A stretch of 64,000 nucleotides of DNA from Demequina sediminis (GTDB taxonomy: Bacteria > Actinomycetota > Actinomycetes > Actinomycetales > Demequinaceae). The stretch spans positions 248,001-312,000 of the forward strand of contig NZ_AP027736.1 in NCBI RefSeq assembly GCF_030296675.1, given 5' to 3'. Of this stretch, positions 37,940 through 48,543 are shown piece by piece. The notes under the pieces were generated by a model, which saw only the letters and a list, made by a program, of their open reading frames with translations, searched no databases and was not told the DNA's origin. The translations under genes were made by a program, and so were the position numbers. The number at the start of each line of letters is the position of its first letter. The stretch's first letter is position 1.

Positions 37940-38396
37940 CGGCAGGCGAGTCCGTTGAGCGGGGCGCGCCCCGCGGCGGCGGAGACCTCGGCAAGCACGT
38001 CGCCGAGCGCCTCCTGCGCGCGCACCTTGGGCACCTCAAGCTCCACCGCGGGCGAGCGTCCGAACGTCACCGCGCGCCACGCATCGTCCTCCTCGAGCAC
38101 GAGCCAGTCGACGGTGTCTCCCGACGTCTCGACCGCGATACACGTCTCCGTGGTGGGTCCGGGGGCTCGACGCCGCACCGCATGACGAGCGCGTTGTCCT
38201 CGCCCCACGCGCTCGTGGCCTGCGAGGACGTGGCCCTCATGTCGAGGCCGCCCACGACCTCGGGCACCGCGAGCATGACGCGCGCACAGTCGGGATCGGC
38301 CGCGTAGGGGGCGGCATCGACCACGAGCGGCGAGGCGCAGCCCGCAAGGGGAGCCGCGAGGGCGGCCAGCACCAGGGCGGCGGACGTGCGATTCAC
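37936..38396 (-). CDS. DUF3515 family lipoprotein (frame break)
   Basis: About 153 residues after repair. The leader NRTSAALVLAALAAPLAGC ends in lipobox LAGC. Early mature sequence SPLVVDAAPYAADPDCARVMLAVPEVVGG is the DUF3515 pattern. The frame breaks at GVEPP; one added base in the G5 run 38161-38165 yields GVEPPGPTTETCIAVETSGDTVDWLV, restoring a conserved Cys and Trp. The position beside ddl/thiL is conserved in actinobacteria, and the family may work in the envelope, but its function is not known. GTG start. Confidence 0.85.
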
Positions 38397-38435
38397 GCGA
38401 TTCAGACTAGCCGTGCGCCGGCCCGCGTCGGAACG

Positions 38436-39592
<1,157 letters not shown>

Positions 39593-39673
39593 GGGCTGAG
39601 CCTAATGGTGCGCCACGACTGAACGGGAGAGCAGTGTGCCGAGCGTCACAGTGGCGCCCGGTAACGTCTCGGT

Positions 39674-41028
39674 GTGACCGTTCGCACCCCCTTGCCGCAT
39701 CGTCGCGCGTTCTCGCTCGCGTGGCCCGCGATCCTGGGCAACATCACGGTGCCCTTGGTGGGTCTCGTGGACACCGCGATGCTCGGCCACTTCTCCAACG
39801 CCACGCACCTGGGGGCGGTCGCGTTGGGGTCGACGGTGCTGAGCGCCGTGATGTGGCTCGTGAGCTTCCTGCGCACCGGCACCACGTCGCTGGTGGGCAG
39901 GGCGCTGGGCTCGGGAAGGGACGATGCCGCGGTCACCCACGCTCAACGCGCGGCCCTTCTTGCGGTCGCGATCGGCGGGGAGCGCTGCTCCTGCAGTGGA
40001 TCGCGGTGCCCGCACTGATGTCCGTCCTCGCGCCGGCGGGCGACGTGAGGGACCTTGCGATCCAGTACGCGTGGATCCGCATGGCCTCCGTGCCGGCCGC
40101 GCTCGTGACGCTGGTGATCTCGGGGTGGTTCGTGGGCGCCGGCGACACGCGACGGCCGCTCGTGATTGTCGCGACTGTCAACGTGGTCAACCTGGTGCTC
40201 GACGTGGCCTTCGTGGGGGGACTGGGGTGGAACTCCGCGGGGGCCGCGGCGGCGACCGTGATCGCCGAGTGGCTGGGTCTTGCGGTCGCCGTGACGCTCT
40301 GGTGGCGGGCGGCTCGACCTGCCACGCGGGCCGCGGTGCGGCGCTGGCGCGGCCGCGGGCTGCGCACCGGCTGGCGGCGTCTGGCCGCGATGAACACGGA
40401 CCTCTTCCTGCGCACCGCCACGTTGTATGCGGTGTTGACGTTCGTGACCGCCTACGGGGCCCGCTTGGGACCGGACATCCTTGCGGCCAATGCGATCCTC
40501 ATGCAGCTCATGCTGCTCGCCAGCTATGGGCAGGACGGCTACGCGCATGCGGCGGAGTCGATGGTCGCGCGCGAGGTGGGACGGCGTGACGTTCCGGCGT
40601 TCCGCCGCGCGGTCGCGGCCTCCGCGTTGCCCGCCGTCGCGATCGGCGGGGTCTTCACGATCGCGTACCTGCTCGCCTCGGGGCCCTTCCTCGCGGTCCT
40701 CACGTCCTTGCCGGAGGTCACCGCCGCGGCGCAGGAGCACATCGGATGGGTCGTGTGGCTGCCGCTCGCGTCCTCGGCGGCGTACCTGTTCGACGGCGTC
40801 TTCCTGGGGGCGGGTCGCACGCGCGAGATGCTCGTGACCATGCTCGCCGCGGCGCTGCTGGTCTTCGTGCCCGCTTTGCTCGCGGGTCTCGCGTGGGTCG
40901 ACGACGGCCGCAACCACGACCTCTGGCGGGCGTTCCTGCTCTTCAACGTCGCGCGGGGCGTCTTCATGGGCATCGCCTACGTGCGGATCTCGCGGGCCGG
41001 GCGCTGGCTCGACCGGGCGCACGCGTAG
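39674..41028 (+). CDS. MATE-family efflux transporter, DinF-like (frame break)
   Basis: About 452 residues after repair, with twelve helices in two related halves. The N-terminal AFSLAWPAILGNITVPLVGLVDTAMLGHF is the MATE signature, and the second half has AAMNTDLFLRTATLYAVLTFVTAYGARLGPDILAANAIL. Residues ahead of the break read AVAIGG; one added base in G4 39977-39980 gives AIGGGALLLQWIAVPALM. The DinF branch lacks known substrates, possibly lipid-linked or drug cations. A hairpin overlaps the stop codon. Confidence 0.87.
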
Positions 41029-41048
41029 GACCCGCTCCGTGCGGGTCC
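41028..41048 (+). terminator. terminator at the MATE stop
   Basis: GGACCCGC (41028-41035) pairs with GCGGGTCC (41041-41048) around a 5-nt loop, beginning on the last base of the stop codon. Confidence 0.7.
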
Positions 41049-41068
41049 GCTCCGTGTGGGCCTGCTCT

Positions 41069-41156
41069 TCCGCACGTCACACATCTGACGCCGGGTAATT
41101 CGGAATCCCCGTGTGCGCGCGTTCCACGTGGCTCCAGATGTGTGACTTGCGAACGG
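41069..41156. repeat. intergenic repeat element, copy B
   Basis: Contains a perfect 12-bp inverted repeat, GTCACACATCTG (41076-41087) and CAGATGTGTGAC (41135-41146). It shares its right end and several internal blocks with 21904-21989. Confidence 0.75.
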
Positions 41157-41216
41157 GGGGTACGTGGTGCGAACAGAGGCGGGGTGGCGCGGCGGGCGCG
41201 CGCCCTGCATCGTCCA

Positions 41217-41280
41217 TGTCAAGAACTCTTGACACGATGTCAAGCGAGGCATACCTTGAGCAAGTCAACAATCTTTGACA
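41217..41280 (+). promoter_or_regulatory. promoter with repeated TGTCAAG operators for the XRE/membrane-protein operon
   Basis: TGTCAAGAACTCTTGACA (41217-41234) has perfect 8-bp arms. Its right arm contains the -35 TTGACA (41229-41234), followed 17 bp later by TACCTT (41252-41257). Further half-sites TGTCAAG (41238-41244) and TTGACA (41275-41280) flank the start region. The arrangement suggests repression by the XRE protein encoded by the last gene of the operon. Confidence 0.7.
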
Positions 41281-41291
41281 CCGGAGGGGAC

Positions 41292-41708
41292 ATGAGCTTC
41301 GAGCTGAGAGGCCAGGTGGCGTACGGGTTCGCCGCGCTGGTCACGACGGCGGTCTACGTGGCGTGGCTGGCGATCCAGCTCGACTCGACCCCCGCCGCGG
41401 ACGTCGACTACACCAGCGCGCTCTTCCGCGCGATCGTCGCCTCGATCGTGATCCACGCGATTGGCAGGTCGATCGTGCGCGGTCGCGGCCCGCGCGCGGA
41501 GCTCACCGACCAGCGCGACAAGGAGATCGGCCGCCGCGCGGACGCCCTCGCCTTCTACGCGTTCTCGATCTTCGCGCTCGGGCCCATGGTCCTCGCGATC
41601 CGGGAGGCGGACGCCTTCTGGATCGCCAACGCGCTCTTCCTCGCGTACGCGCTCGCCGCCGTCTTCGGCGTCGGCGCACGCGTGGTGCTCGACCGCAGGG
41701 GGCTGTGA
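41292..41708 (+). CDS. small multi-pass membrane protein, paralogue 1 of 3
   Basis: A 138-residue protein with about four helices. Around a central cytoplasmic loop (RSIVRGRGPRAELTDQRDKEIGRRAD) it shows the pattern DxRDKxI, then ADAFWIANALFLAYAL, shared with the two genes that follow. No known enzyme motif; the layout resembles small membrane proteins encoded with XRE regulators. It starts the operon after GGAGGGG, and its TGA overlaps the next ATG by one base. Probably acts in the membrane with its paralogues. Confidence 0.7.
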   Translation: MSFELRGQVAYGFAALVTTAVYVAWLAIQLDSTPAADVDYTSALFRAIVASIVIHAIGRSIVRGRGPRAELTDQRDKEIGRRADALAFYAFSIFALGPMVLAIREADAFWIANALFLAYALAAVFGVGARVVLDRRGL

Positions 41709-42133
41709 TGTCCTTCGAGGAGCGCAATCGGGCGATCGGCCTGGGGCTCGGCATCGCGGCCTTCGTCGCGTACTGGGTGGTCATCGCGGTACGCGCGGCT
41801 GGCGACGACCTTCCCTTCACGCAGGTCGCGTGGCAGGGGCCGATGCTCGCCGCGCTGGTCGTGGGCGGCGCCATCTACGGGGCGGTCTACGGGACGATGC
41901 GCTGGCGCGCCCGCGGCACCCGCGTCGCCGACGAACGCGACACCCACATCGCGCTGATGTCGGAGACCGCAGGGGGCCAGCTGACCGGCCTGGCCGTGCT
42001 CGTGACGCTCATCATGATGGCGCTCGACGCGGACCCCTTCTGGAGCGCCCACGTGCTCTTCGTCGGCTCGTTCCTCGGCTCCGTCTCCTCCGCAGTTGTG
42101 TCGCTCTCCGCGTACCGAGGAGACCTCTCATGA
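41708..42133 (+). CDS. small multi-pass membrane protein, paralogue 2 of 3
   Basis: A 141-residue protein with about four helices. The loop VADERDTHIALMSETAGGQL and the segment DADPFWSAHVLFVGSFL correspond to those of its neighbours. It has one-base overlap with the upstream stop (TGATG) and a 4-base overlap (ATGA) with the next gene, so the set is translated as a unit. Divergence among the three is large, so duplication is old and each may have a fixed place in a complex. Confidence 0.7.
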   Translation: MSFEERNRAIGLGLGIAAFVAYWVVIAVRAAGDDLPFTQVAWQGPMLAALVVGGAIYGAVYGTMRWRARGTRVADERDTHIALMSETAGGQLTGLAVLVTLIMMALDADPFWSAHVLFVGSFLGSVSSAVVSLSAYRGDLS

Positions 42134-42576
42134 CCATGACCGAACGCATGGTGTGGGCGAGCCTCGTGGTGTTCCCGCTCGTGGGAATCGTCTACTTCGC
42201 AGTCATCGTGGCGCGCGCCCTGGACGCGCCGGTCGCCGAGGTCAGCTGGGTCGCGCCGATGCTGTGGGCGTGGGGCGCGATCATCGTCTTCATCGTCGCG
42301 GGCACCATCGCCTCGGCGATCGCCACCGGCGTGCGTGCCGAGGTCGCCGGCGAGACGCCCGAGTGGGAGGACGGCGACGTCCGCGACAAGCAGATCGAGC
42401 TCCTCGGCAATGCGCGCGGCTACACGCTCGCCGGACTGGGATCGGCCGCCGCCGCGGTGCTCGCGATGCTCGACGCCGATCCCTTCTGGATCGCTCACGC
42501 CCTGTTCCTGTCCGGACTCATCACTGGGGTGATCGTCGCCGCCACCAAGCTCCGCGCGTACCGCAGGGGCTTCTGA
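42130..42576 (+). CDS. small multi-pass membrane protein, paralogue 3 of 3
   Basis: A 148-residue protein with about four helices; DGDVRDKQIELLGNARGY and DADPFWIAHALFLSGLI repeat the family pattern (RDKQI loop, then DADPFWxAHxLF). Trp, Phe and His in the latter motif are shared with paralogue 2, and partly with 1 (DAFWIANALF). The acidic loop ETPEWEDGD is specific to this copy. The stop overlaps the XRE gene start. Function unknown. Confidence 0.7.
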   Translation: MTMTERMVWASLVVFPLVGIVYFAVIVARALDAPVAEVSWVAPMLWAWGAIIVFIVAGTIASAIATGVRAEVAGETPEWEDGDVRDKQIELLGNARGYTLAGLGSAAAAVLAMLDADPFWIAHALFLSGLITGVIVAATKLRAYRRGF

Positions 42577-42803
42577 TGGGACGCTCGACCCGCGTGACGA
42601 ACGCGATCCGCGCGCTGCGCTTCGCGCACGGCGAGATGACCCAGGCGGACCTCGCCGAGAGGATTGGCGTGACCCGCCAGACCGTCATCGCGATCGAACA
42701 GGGACGGTACTCGCCGTCACTCGAGATGGCCTTCCAGATCGCGCGGGCGTTCAACGTCCCGCTCGATGACGTCTTCCAGTACCCCGAGGAGGAGCAGGCC
42801 TAG
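42576..42803 (+). CDS. XRE-family HTH regulator (75 aa)
   Basis: A minimal Cro/C1-type protein of 75 residues. The helix-turn-helix MTQADLAERIGVTRQTVIAIEQG occupies residues about 20-42 and SPSLEMAFQIARAFNVPLDDVF closes the domain. It resembles the YozG/short-XRE group, often co-transcribed with a membrane protein and usually autorepressing. It is the fourth gene of the overlapping operon; the repeated TGTCAAG sites upstream are the likely targets. Confidence 0.87.
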   Translation: MGRSTRVTNAIRALRFAHGEMTQADLAERIGVTRQTVIAIEQGRYSPSLEMAFQIARAFNVPLDDVFQYPEEEQA

Positions 42804-42825
42804 CGCCGCCCTTCACCGCACGCTC

Positions 42826-42842
42826 GGGCCGCGCCGCGGCCC
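42826..42842 (+). terminator. short GC hairpin after the XRE gene
   Basis: GGGCCGC (42826-42832) with GCGGCCC (42836-42842), 3-nt loop. Weak evidence without a T-tract. Confidence 0.4.
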
Positions 42843-42918
42843 CGGCGCAGCACACCTTCATGACGGCCGCGGCACGCGGCTCTACTCGACGCGCCCTCGC
42901 GCACCCCAGGAGTCCACC

Positions 42919-43551
42919 ATGTCCACCCTTCGTACGGCCCGGCTCACGGGTCTCGCCTACCTCGCCCTCGAACTCGCTGTCGTCATCGCTCAGGCGCTCG
43001 CGGCGATCGGCTTCCTCGGGCTGTGGCGGCGCGACGCGCCCGTCGCCGGGGCCGCGATCGCCGGATTCGGACTGATGAACGCCGCCGCGATCATGGGATC
43101 CGCGGCCGCGCTCGCGACGGCGACGGCCGTGTCCGCCGACCCGACGCTCGCCCCCGCGGGCGACGCCGCCGCCACCGCTCAGCTCTTGTTCGAGGTCAGT
43201 GACCACGCCTGGGGTGTCGGCGCCGTGTTCTTCGGGCTGTGGCTGATCCCCATGGGCGTCGCGGGCCTCGCGTCGCGCCGCCTGCCGCGACTGCTCGGCT
43301 GGCTCCTGGTCGCGGGAGGCCTCGGGTACGTCGCCTCGGCCCTCGTGGGCTACGGATGGGCCGATGCCCCCGTCGCCCTGGTCGACGGCCTGTCCCTGGT
43401 CGCGACCGTCGGCGAACTGTGGATGGTCGGCTACCTCCTCACGGTCGGGCTGCGCCCGCCGCGCGACGCCGTGGCGGACATCCCCGCCGACTCTGCCAGG
43501 GCATCGTCCCTCCCCACCCCTTCCGTCACTCACGAAACGAGCGCATCATGA
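42919..43551 (+). CDS. DUF4386 membrane protein
   Basis: A 210-residue protein with about six helices: RTARLTGLAYLALELAVVIAQAL, a longer mid-region, then VSDHAWGVGAVFFGLWLIPMGVAGL and LLGWLLVAGGLGYVASAL, the DUF4386 pattern. The cytoplasmic tail is Ser/Pro-rich and carries an exact dispersed word (43500) encoding Ala-Ser-Ser. Its stop overlaps the next start (ATGA), linking it to two oxidoreductases. CCAGGAG lies before the ATG. No function is established for the family. Confidence 0.78.
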   Translation: MSTLRTARLTGLAYLALELAVVIAQALAAIGFLGLWRRDAPVAGAAIAGFGLMNAAAIMGSAAALATATAVSADPTLAPAGDAAATAQLLFEVSDHAWGVGAVFFGLWLIPMGVAGLASRRLPRLLGWLLVAGGLGYVASALVGYGWADAPVALVDGLSLVATVGELWMVGYLLTVGLRPPRDAVADIPADSARASSLPTPSVTHETSAS

Positions 43552-44537
43552 CCACCGTGTCCACGACCACCATGACCGCCGCGGTCCACCGCGTGTACGG
43601 AGAGCCCGACATCGTCGAGATCTCCGAGGTCCCCGTCCCCGTGCCGGGCCCGCGCGAGGTGCTGATTCGCGTCGAGGCCGCGGCCCTCAACCCCGCCGAC
43701 CTCTTCAAGCTCCGCGGTCGGCCCTGGGTGTTGCGCATGAGTGGCGGGCTACGGCGCCCGCGCCACGGCGTGATCGGGACCGATGCCGCGGGCATCGTGG
43801 TCGCGGTCGGCGAGGCGGTGACGGGGGTCCGTCGCGGTGACCGCGTCTTTGGCGAGACGCGAGGGTCGCTCGCGCAGCACGCCGTGGCGTCGTGCGAGCG
43901 CGTGACGAGGCTGCCCGACGCCGTCGCCGCGGAGGACGGCGCAGCGGTGGTGATGGCGGGACTCGCCGCGCTGCACGGCCTGCGCGCGGCGGGTCTCGCG
44001 CCCGGCCAGCGGGTGCTCATCAACGGAGCGGCCGGGGGAATCGGCCACCTGGCGCTGCAGCTCGCGACCGCGGCCGGCGCCGAGGTGACGGCGGTGTGCT
44101 CGGCGGCCAATGCCGACTGGGTCGCGGACCTGGGCGCTGCGCGCGTGGTCGACTACACGCGGGAGTCGATCCTCGACCTCGACGAGCGCTTCGACCTGGT
44201 CTTCGACAACGTGGGCAATCATCGGATGCGCGAGGTGATGCGCCTCCTGACCCCTGGCGGGGTCCTGTTGCCCAACTCGGGCGAGCCCGGCCCGGACGGA
44301 GGCCCGCTCGCGCGCGTGGCCAAGGCCGCGTGGGTCAACCTCGTGGTGCGCGGCGTGCGCGTGCTGACCTACTACTCGTCGCCGCGGCGAGAGGACCTCG
44401 AGCGGCTCGCCGCGATGCTGGCCGACGGCACGCTGCGGCCCCACGTGGATCGCGTGTGGGCGCTGCGCGAGGCGGAGGCGGCACTCGCACGCGTGGCCTC
44501 GCGTCACGCCGCAGGCAAGGTGGTGGTGGCGCCATGA
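43548..44537 (+). CDS. zinc-free quinone oxidoreductase-like MDR protein 1
   Basis: A 329-residue medium-chain dehydrogenase/reductase of the quinone-reductase branch. The GroES-like N-terminus reads GPREVLIRVEAAALNPADLFKLRG; the NAD(P) motif is INGAAGGIGHLALQLA (residues about 150-165). Catalytic-zinc Cys/His ligands and the structural zinc lobe are absent. VFDNVGNHRMREVMRLLTPGG is typical of NADPH-dependent members. Start coupled to the DUF4386 gene; the stop overlaps the next, related gene. A three-gene operon; the substrate may be an electrophile or quinone. Confidence 0.82.
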   Translation: MTTVSTTTMTAAVHRVYGEPDIVEISEVPVPVPGPREVLIRVEAAALNPADLFKLRGRPWVLRMSGGLRRPRHGVIGTDAAGIVVAVGEAVTGVRRGDRVFGETRGSLAQHAVASCERVTRLPDAVAAEDGAAVVMAGLAALHGLRAAGLAPGQRVLINGAAGGIGHLALQLATAAGAEVTAVCSAANADWVADLGAARVVDYTRESILDLDERFDLVFDNVGNHRMREVMRLLTPGGVLLPNSGEPGPDGGPLARVAKAAWVNLVVRGVRVLTYYSSPRREDLERLAAMLADGTLRPHVDRVWALREAEAALARVASRHAAGKVVVAP

Positions 44538-45508
44538 GGGCCGTGACCTACACGCGCTACGGCGGGCCCGAGGGGCATTCGATGAGCGAGCTGCCGGACC
44601 CGGCACCCGGACCGGGTCAGGTGCGCGTGCGGGTGCGCGCCGCGGGACTCAATCCGTACGACTGGCATCTCTACCGTGCGGATCCGTGGATCGCGCGCAG
44701 CGCGGTCGGGTGGCGCGGCCCGGGACGGCGCGTCTTGGGTGCCGACGTCGCGGGGGTGGTCGATGCCCTGGGAGCGGGCGTCGACTCCTTCCAGGTGGGC
44801 GATGCGGTCTACGGAGAGATCGGCTTCGGGTCATGCGGCGAGGCCGCGGTCGCGGACGCGTCGCGCCTCGCGCTCAAGCCGCGGTCGCTCACCTTCACCG
44901 AGGCCGCCGCCGTGCCGATGGGCGCGCTCACCGCGCTCCATGGCCTCGAGAAGGCGCGCGTGCCGGCCGGCGCGAGCGTGCTGGTGCTGGGCGCCTCGGG
45001 AGGCGTGGGGCACTTCGCCGTGCAGATCGCGAAGGCGCTCGGGGCGGGACGCGTGGTGGCCGTGTGTGCGGATCGCAACGCGGACTGGGTGGCTGGCCTC
45101 GGCGCCGACCGCGTGATCGCGTACGACCGCGAGGACGTGCGCGATTGCGGCGAACGCTTCGACGTGGTGTTCGACACGGTCGCGACGCTGCCGCTGCGAC
45201 GGCTCGCGCCCCTGATCGCGTCGGACGGCGTGTTTGCCCCGGCGGGTGCCCTCAAGGGAAGCCGCCTCCTCGGGCCGGCGGGGCCGATGTTCGCGGCCGC
45301 GGCGGCCGGTCCGTGGCTGCGCAGGCGCGTGGCGCTCGTCGCCGCGAGGCCCGAGGGGGCCTCTCTTGAGCGGATCGCGGCGTGGATCGACCGGGGCGAG
45401 GTGCGCCCGCATCTCGGGGCGGTGTACCCGCTCGAGGAGCACATGAGCGCGTGCATCCACCTCGAGACCCAGCGCGTCGGCGGCAAGGTCGTGCTCGAGG
45501 TCGGGTAG
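44534..45508 (+). CDS. zinc-free quinone oxidoreductase-like MDR protein 2
   Basis: A 324-residue homologue of the preceding protein. N-terminal GPGQVRVRVRAAGLNPYDWHLYR, cofactor motif LGASGGVGHFAVQIAKALGA and FDTVATLPLRRLAPLIASDG follow the same plan. Both share a distinctive NADWVA-LGA-RV block after the cofactor strand, pointing to tandem duplication followed by divergence. ATGA overlap with the upstream gene. The last gene of the accessory block before thiL. Confidence 0.82.
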   Translation: MRAVTYTRYGGPEGHSMSELPDPAPGPGQVRVRVRAAGLNPYDWHLYRADPWIARSAVGWRGPGRRVLGADVAGVVDALGAGVDSFQVGDAVYGEIGFGSCGEAAVADASRLALKPRSLTFTEAAAVPMGALTALHGLEKARVPAGASVLVLGASGGVGHFAVQIAKALGAGRVVAVCADRNADWVAGLGADRVIAYDREDVRDCGERFDVVFDTVATLPLRRLAPLIASDGVFAPAGALKGSRLLGPAGPMFAAAAAGPWLRRRVALVAARPEGASLERIAAWIDRGEVRPHLGAVYPLEEHMSACIHLETQRVGGKVVLEVG

Positions 45509-45572
45509 CGGCGTGCGGCCGGGCGTCCGCGCCTGGCCGGGCACCCGCCCCGCCACCCCTACGCTGGTGCGC

Positions 45573-46513
45573 ATGGCGAGCATTGGCGAGATGGGGGAGG
45601 ACGCGCTCATCGCGGCATTCGTCCCGCGGCTACCCGTGAGCGACGCGGAGGTGTTGGGCCCCGGCGACGATGCCGCGGTGCTGGCGATCGACGGGGACCT
45701 GGTGGTCTCCTCGGACGTCCTCATCCAGGACAGGCACTTCCGGCTCGACTGGTCGAGCCCCGAGGACGTCGGATGGCGCGCGGCGATGCAGAACCTCGCG
45801 GACATCGACGCGATGGGCGCGGTCCCCACCGCGCTGCAGGTGACGCTCGCGGCGCCGCCCACCCTCGACGCGGACTGGGTGCTGCGCTTCGCCGACGGAC
45901 TGCGTGAGGCGTGCGAGCCGCACGGCGTGGGCGTCGTGGGCGGCGACCTGTCCGGCGCGAGGGAGATCGCGATCTCCGTCACCGTGCTGGGCGAGACGCA
46001 CGGCACGCAGCCCATCACACGGGCCGATGCCCTGCCCGGCCAGGTCGTGGCGGTCTCCGGGCCGCTCGGGGCGGCCGCGGCGGGCTACGTCCAACTCACC
46101 GAGGGCAGGCGCATCGACGAGGAGAGCATCGGCCTGTTCCTGCGCCCGCGCCCCCGGATCGGCGCGGGACTCGAGGCCGCGCTGCACGGCGCCACGGCGC
46201 TCATGGACATCTCCGACGGACTGGTGCGGGACGCGGGTCGCATCGCGCGAGCCTCGGAGGTGGGAATCGCGCTGCGGTCGGATGACGTCCCCGTGCACGA
46301 GGGGGCGCGGTTTGCGGCGATCGAGTTGCTGGTCGACCCGCGCCCGTGGGCCCTCACCGGGGAGAGGACCACCACATGCTGGCCGTGTTCCCCCGCGAGG
46401 CGGCCGTGCCGGCGGGATGGACCGTGGTGGGTGAGACCACCGACGCCTTCTCGGGCGTGCGGGTCGATGGCGAGACGCCTGTCGACCATGGCTGGGACCA
46501 CTTCGGCGGATAG
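45573..46513 (+). CDS. thiL: thiamine-monophosphate kinase (frame break)
   Basis: About 313 residues after repair; phosphorylates thiamine monophosphate to the diphosphate cofactor. AIRS/PurM fold: VLGPGDDAAVLAIDG (metal/phosphate Asp pair), SSDVLIQDRHFRLDWSSPEDVGWRAA, NLADIDAMGAVPTALQV, GVVGGDLSGAREI and MDISDGLVRDAGRIA. Near the end the frame breaks; one base in the G4 run 46359-46362 gives ALTGGEDHHMLAVFP, the conserved GGEDY/H motif, with the stop at 46511-46513. TACGCT ends 7 nt before the ATG: leaderless promoter. This resumes the gene order left at DUF3515. Confidence 0.9.
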
Positions 46514-46547
46514 CCCGCGGGTCAACCCCGGACCCGCGGCGGACAGC

Positions 46548-46578
46548 AAAACGGACGCCCCGATGGGACGTCCGTTTT
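46548..46578. terminator. strong bidirectional terminator between thiL and rpmB
   Basis: AAAACGGACG (46548-46557) pairs with CGTCCGTTTT (46569-46578), extended by CCC/GGG in the loop. The A/T tails on both sides serve both strands. Confidence 0.93.
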
Positions 46579-46627
46579 GGGAGAGGCGGCGATCAGCCGC
46601 GCCGGTGCACGCCGGCGCGCGCATCCA

Positions 46628-46819
46628 TCAGATGGCGCGCTGAACCTTGCCGGCCTTGAGGCACGAGGTGCACACGTTGAGGCGCTTGGGGGTACCCGCG
46701 ACCACGGCGCGCACGCGCTGGATGTTGGGGTTCCAGCGACGCTTGGTGCGGCGGTGGGAGTGCGAGATGCTGTGACCGAAGGACGGTCCCTTGGCGCAGA
46801 CGTCGCAGGTGGCAGCCAC
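46628..46819 (-). CDS. rpmB: 50S ribosomal protein L28
   Basis: A 63-residue ribosomal protein: [30 protein letters not shown] and [13 protein letters not shown]. Both CxxC pairs are kept, so this is the zinc-binding C+ form; actinobacteria often also have a C- paralogue used in zinc starvation, which is not in this window. GAGGAGAAC precedes the GTG start. It is divergent from the DAK2 gene. Confidence 0.96.
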   Translation of the reverse strand: MAATCDVCAKGPSFGHSISHSHRRTKRRWNPNIQRVRAVVAGTPKRLNVCTSCLKAGKVQRAI

Positions 46820-47030
46820 GATAGTTCTCCTCGTTAATGGCGCAGGTCGAAGGGTCGACCCGCAAAGCTTGGGGGCCCGGATGATCGGGCAACCGCACTA
46901 GCGTAACCGACGACCAGCCCGGGCGGCAAACCCGTGGGGTGCTCGACGCGGCGCGCGGCCCGCCGGTGTCGGCGTGTCGTGCCACGATAGTACGCGGGCG
47001 CATCCCCACGCCCCCGACCGGAGGTGACCC

Positions 47031-48543
47031 GTGAGCGAAGCGCACACCCTGCGCCGCTGGCTGGGCTCCGGACTCGACGCGGTGCATCGTTCCCGCGGCC
47101 GCCTCGACGCGATCAACGTGTTCCCCGTCGCGGACTCCGACACCGGCACCAACGTCTATCTCACGCTGCAGGAGGGCAACCGCGCAATCGCGCGCCTGCC
47201 CGCCGACGCGACCCATCGCGACGTCGCCGCCGCGTTCGCGCGCGGCGTGCTCGTGGGAGCGCGCGGCAACTCCGGCGTGATCGTGAGCCAGTACCTCAGC
47301 GCCCTCTTGCGCGTCATGGACGAGCGTGGAGGCATCGAGTCCGTCGACGCGCACGCCATCGCGCAGTCGCTCGCAGTCGCGGCCGAGGCAGCCTACGGTG
47401 CGGTGAGCACGCCGGTGGAGGGCACGATCCTCTCCGTCGCGAGGGCGGCGGCCGCCGCCGCGACCGACGTCTCGGCCGCGCGAGGCGGACGCGCGGAGGT
47501 GATCGTGGCGGCGGTCGACGGCGCGCGCGAGGCGCTCGTGCGCACCACGGAGCAGCTTCCGAGCGCGCGCGATGCGGGCGTGGTCGATGCGGGTGCCGCC
47601 GCCCTGGTGCTCCAGCTCGAGCGGCTCGCCGAGGCGATCGCGGGCCCCGACGCCCTCGCGGACCACCCCGAGGTGGCGTGGGAGCTTCCGGGCAGGCGTC
47701 ACCGTGTGGTGCAGCCGGGCCATCCCGGCCATGGCGCCGAGCACGGCGGGGCCTACGAGGTCATGTTCGTGGTCGAGAAGGAGGAGGCCGGACGCGCGGC
47801 GATCGCTCGCGCGCTCGGCGCGCTGGGCGACTCCGTCACCGTCACGGCGGGAGTGGGTCTGCTCCACGCCCATGTCCACACGGATCATCCCGCGCGAGCG
47901 GTCGCGGTGGCCGCCGGCGCTACCGCGCGGCAGATCGTGGTGCGTTCGATCGCGATGAGCATCGTCCACGACCGCACCGCGACCGGAGTGGTCGCGCTCA
48001 CGACGTGCGCGGGGCTCGCCGAGCCGCTGGCTGACGCCGGCGCCGTGGTGCTCGTGGTTCCCGATCCCGGCGCGCTGCACCGCCGCGACCTCTCGCGCGG
48101 TGCGCGACGCCTCGGGAGCGGAGGCGATCGTGGTCGCGGGCGACCCCGCCCTGCTTGCGGTGGCCCGCGCCCTCGAGGCGAAGCGCGGCAAGCCGCATCT
48201 GGTGGTGCTCGACGCCGCCCACGAGGCGCATGTGGTGGCCGCCGTCGCGGCATCGGCGCTCGCCACCCCCGGCGAGGAGGTGGCGGACCTGATGGCCGCC
48301 GCCGTCGCCGCCACCGCGGTGGGGGAGAGCACGGGCGACGCTCTCGACGAGGACCTCGACCGGCTGGTTGACTCCCGCACCGAAGTCGTCACCCTCATCC
48401 TCGCGCGCGGCGTCGACGACTCGGTGGCGCAGTCGGTGAGCGCCTCGATCGAGGCGCGCGCTCCCGGCGCGGAGGTCGCGGTCTACGAGGGTGGTCACGA
48501 GTGGCCGCCCATCCTCATCGGTGTCGAGGCCACTCCTCGATGA
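47031..48543 (+). CDS. DAK2/FakA-like kinase-domain protein (frame break)
   Basis: About 504 residues. The N-terminal DAK2/DhaL-type domain (1-200) has INVFPVADSDTGTNVYLTLQEG, the nucleotide/metal Asp cluster, and ARGNSGVIVSQYL. The C-terminal part matches FakA's second domain: VTAGVGLLHAHVHTDHPARAV (His pair) and, after the break, VVTLILARGVDDSVAQSVS. In Firmicutes FakA phosphorylates fatty acids bound to a DegV protein; the actinobacterial role is less clear. The frame shifts near 48091-48101 by +1 or -2 bases (CTCTCGCGCGGTGCG), not a simple homopolymer. GGAGGTGA precedes GTG 47031, and the gene runs into recG with a 4-bp overlap. Confidence 0.83.

Noticed and set aside
41292-42803. Toxin-antitoxin module
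   Set aside because: XRE antitoxins usually pair with one soluble toxin; here three membrane proteins precede it and no toxin motif is visible.
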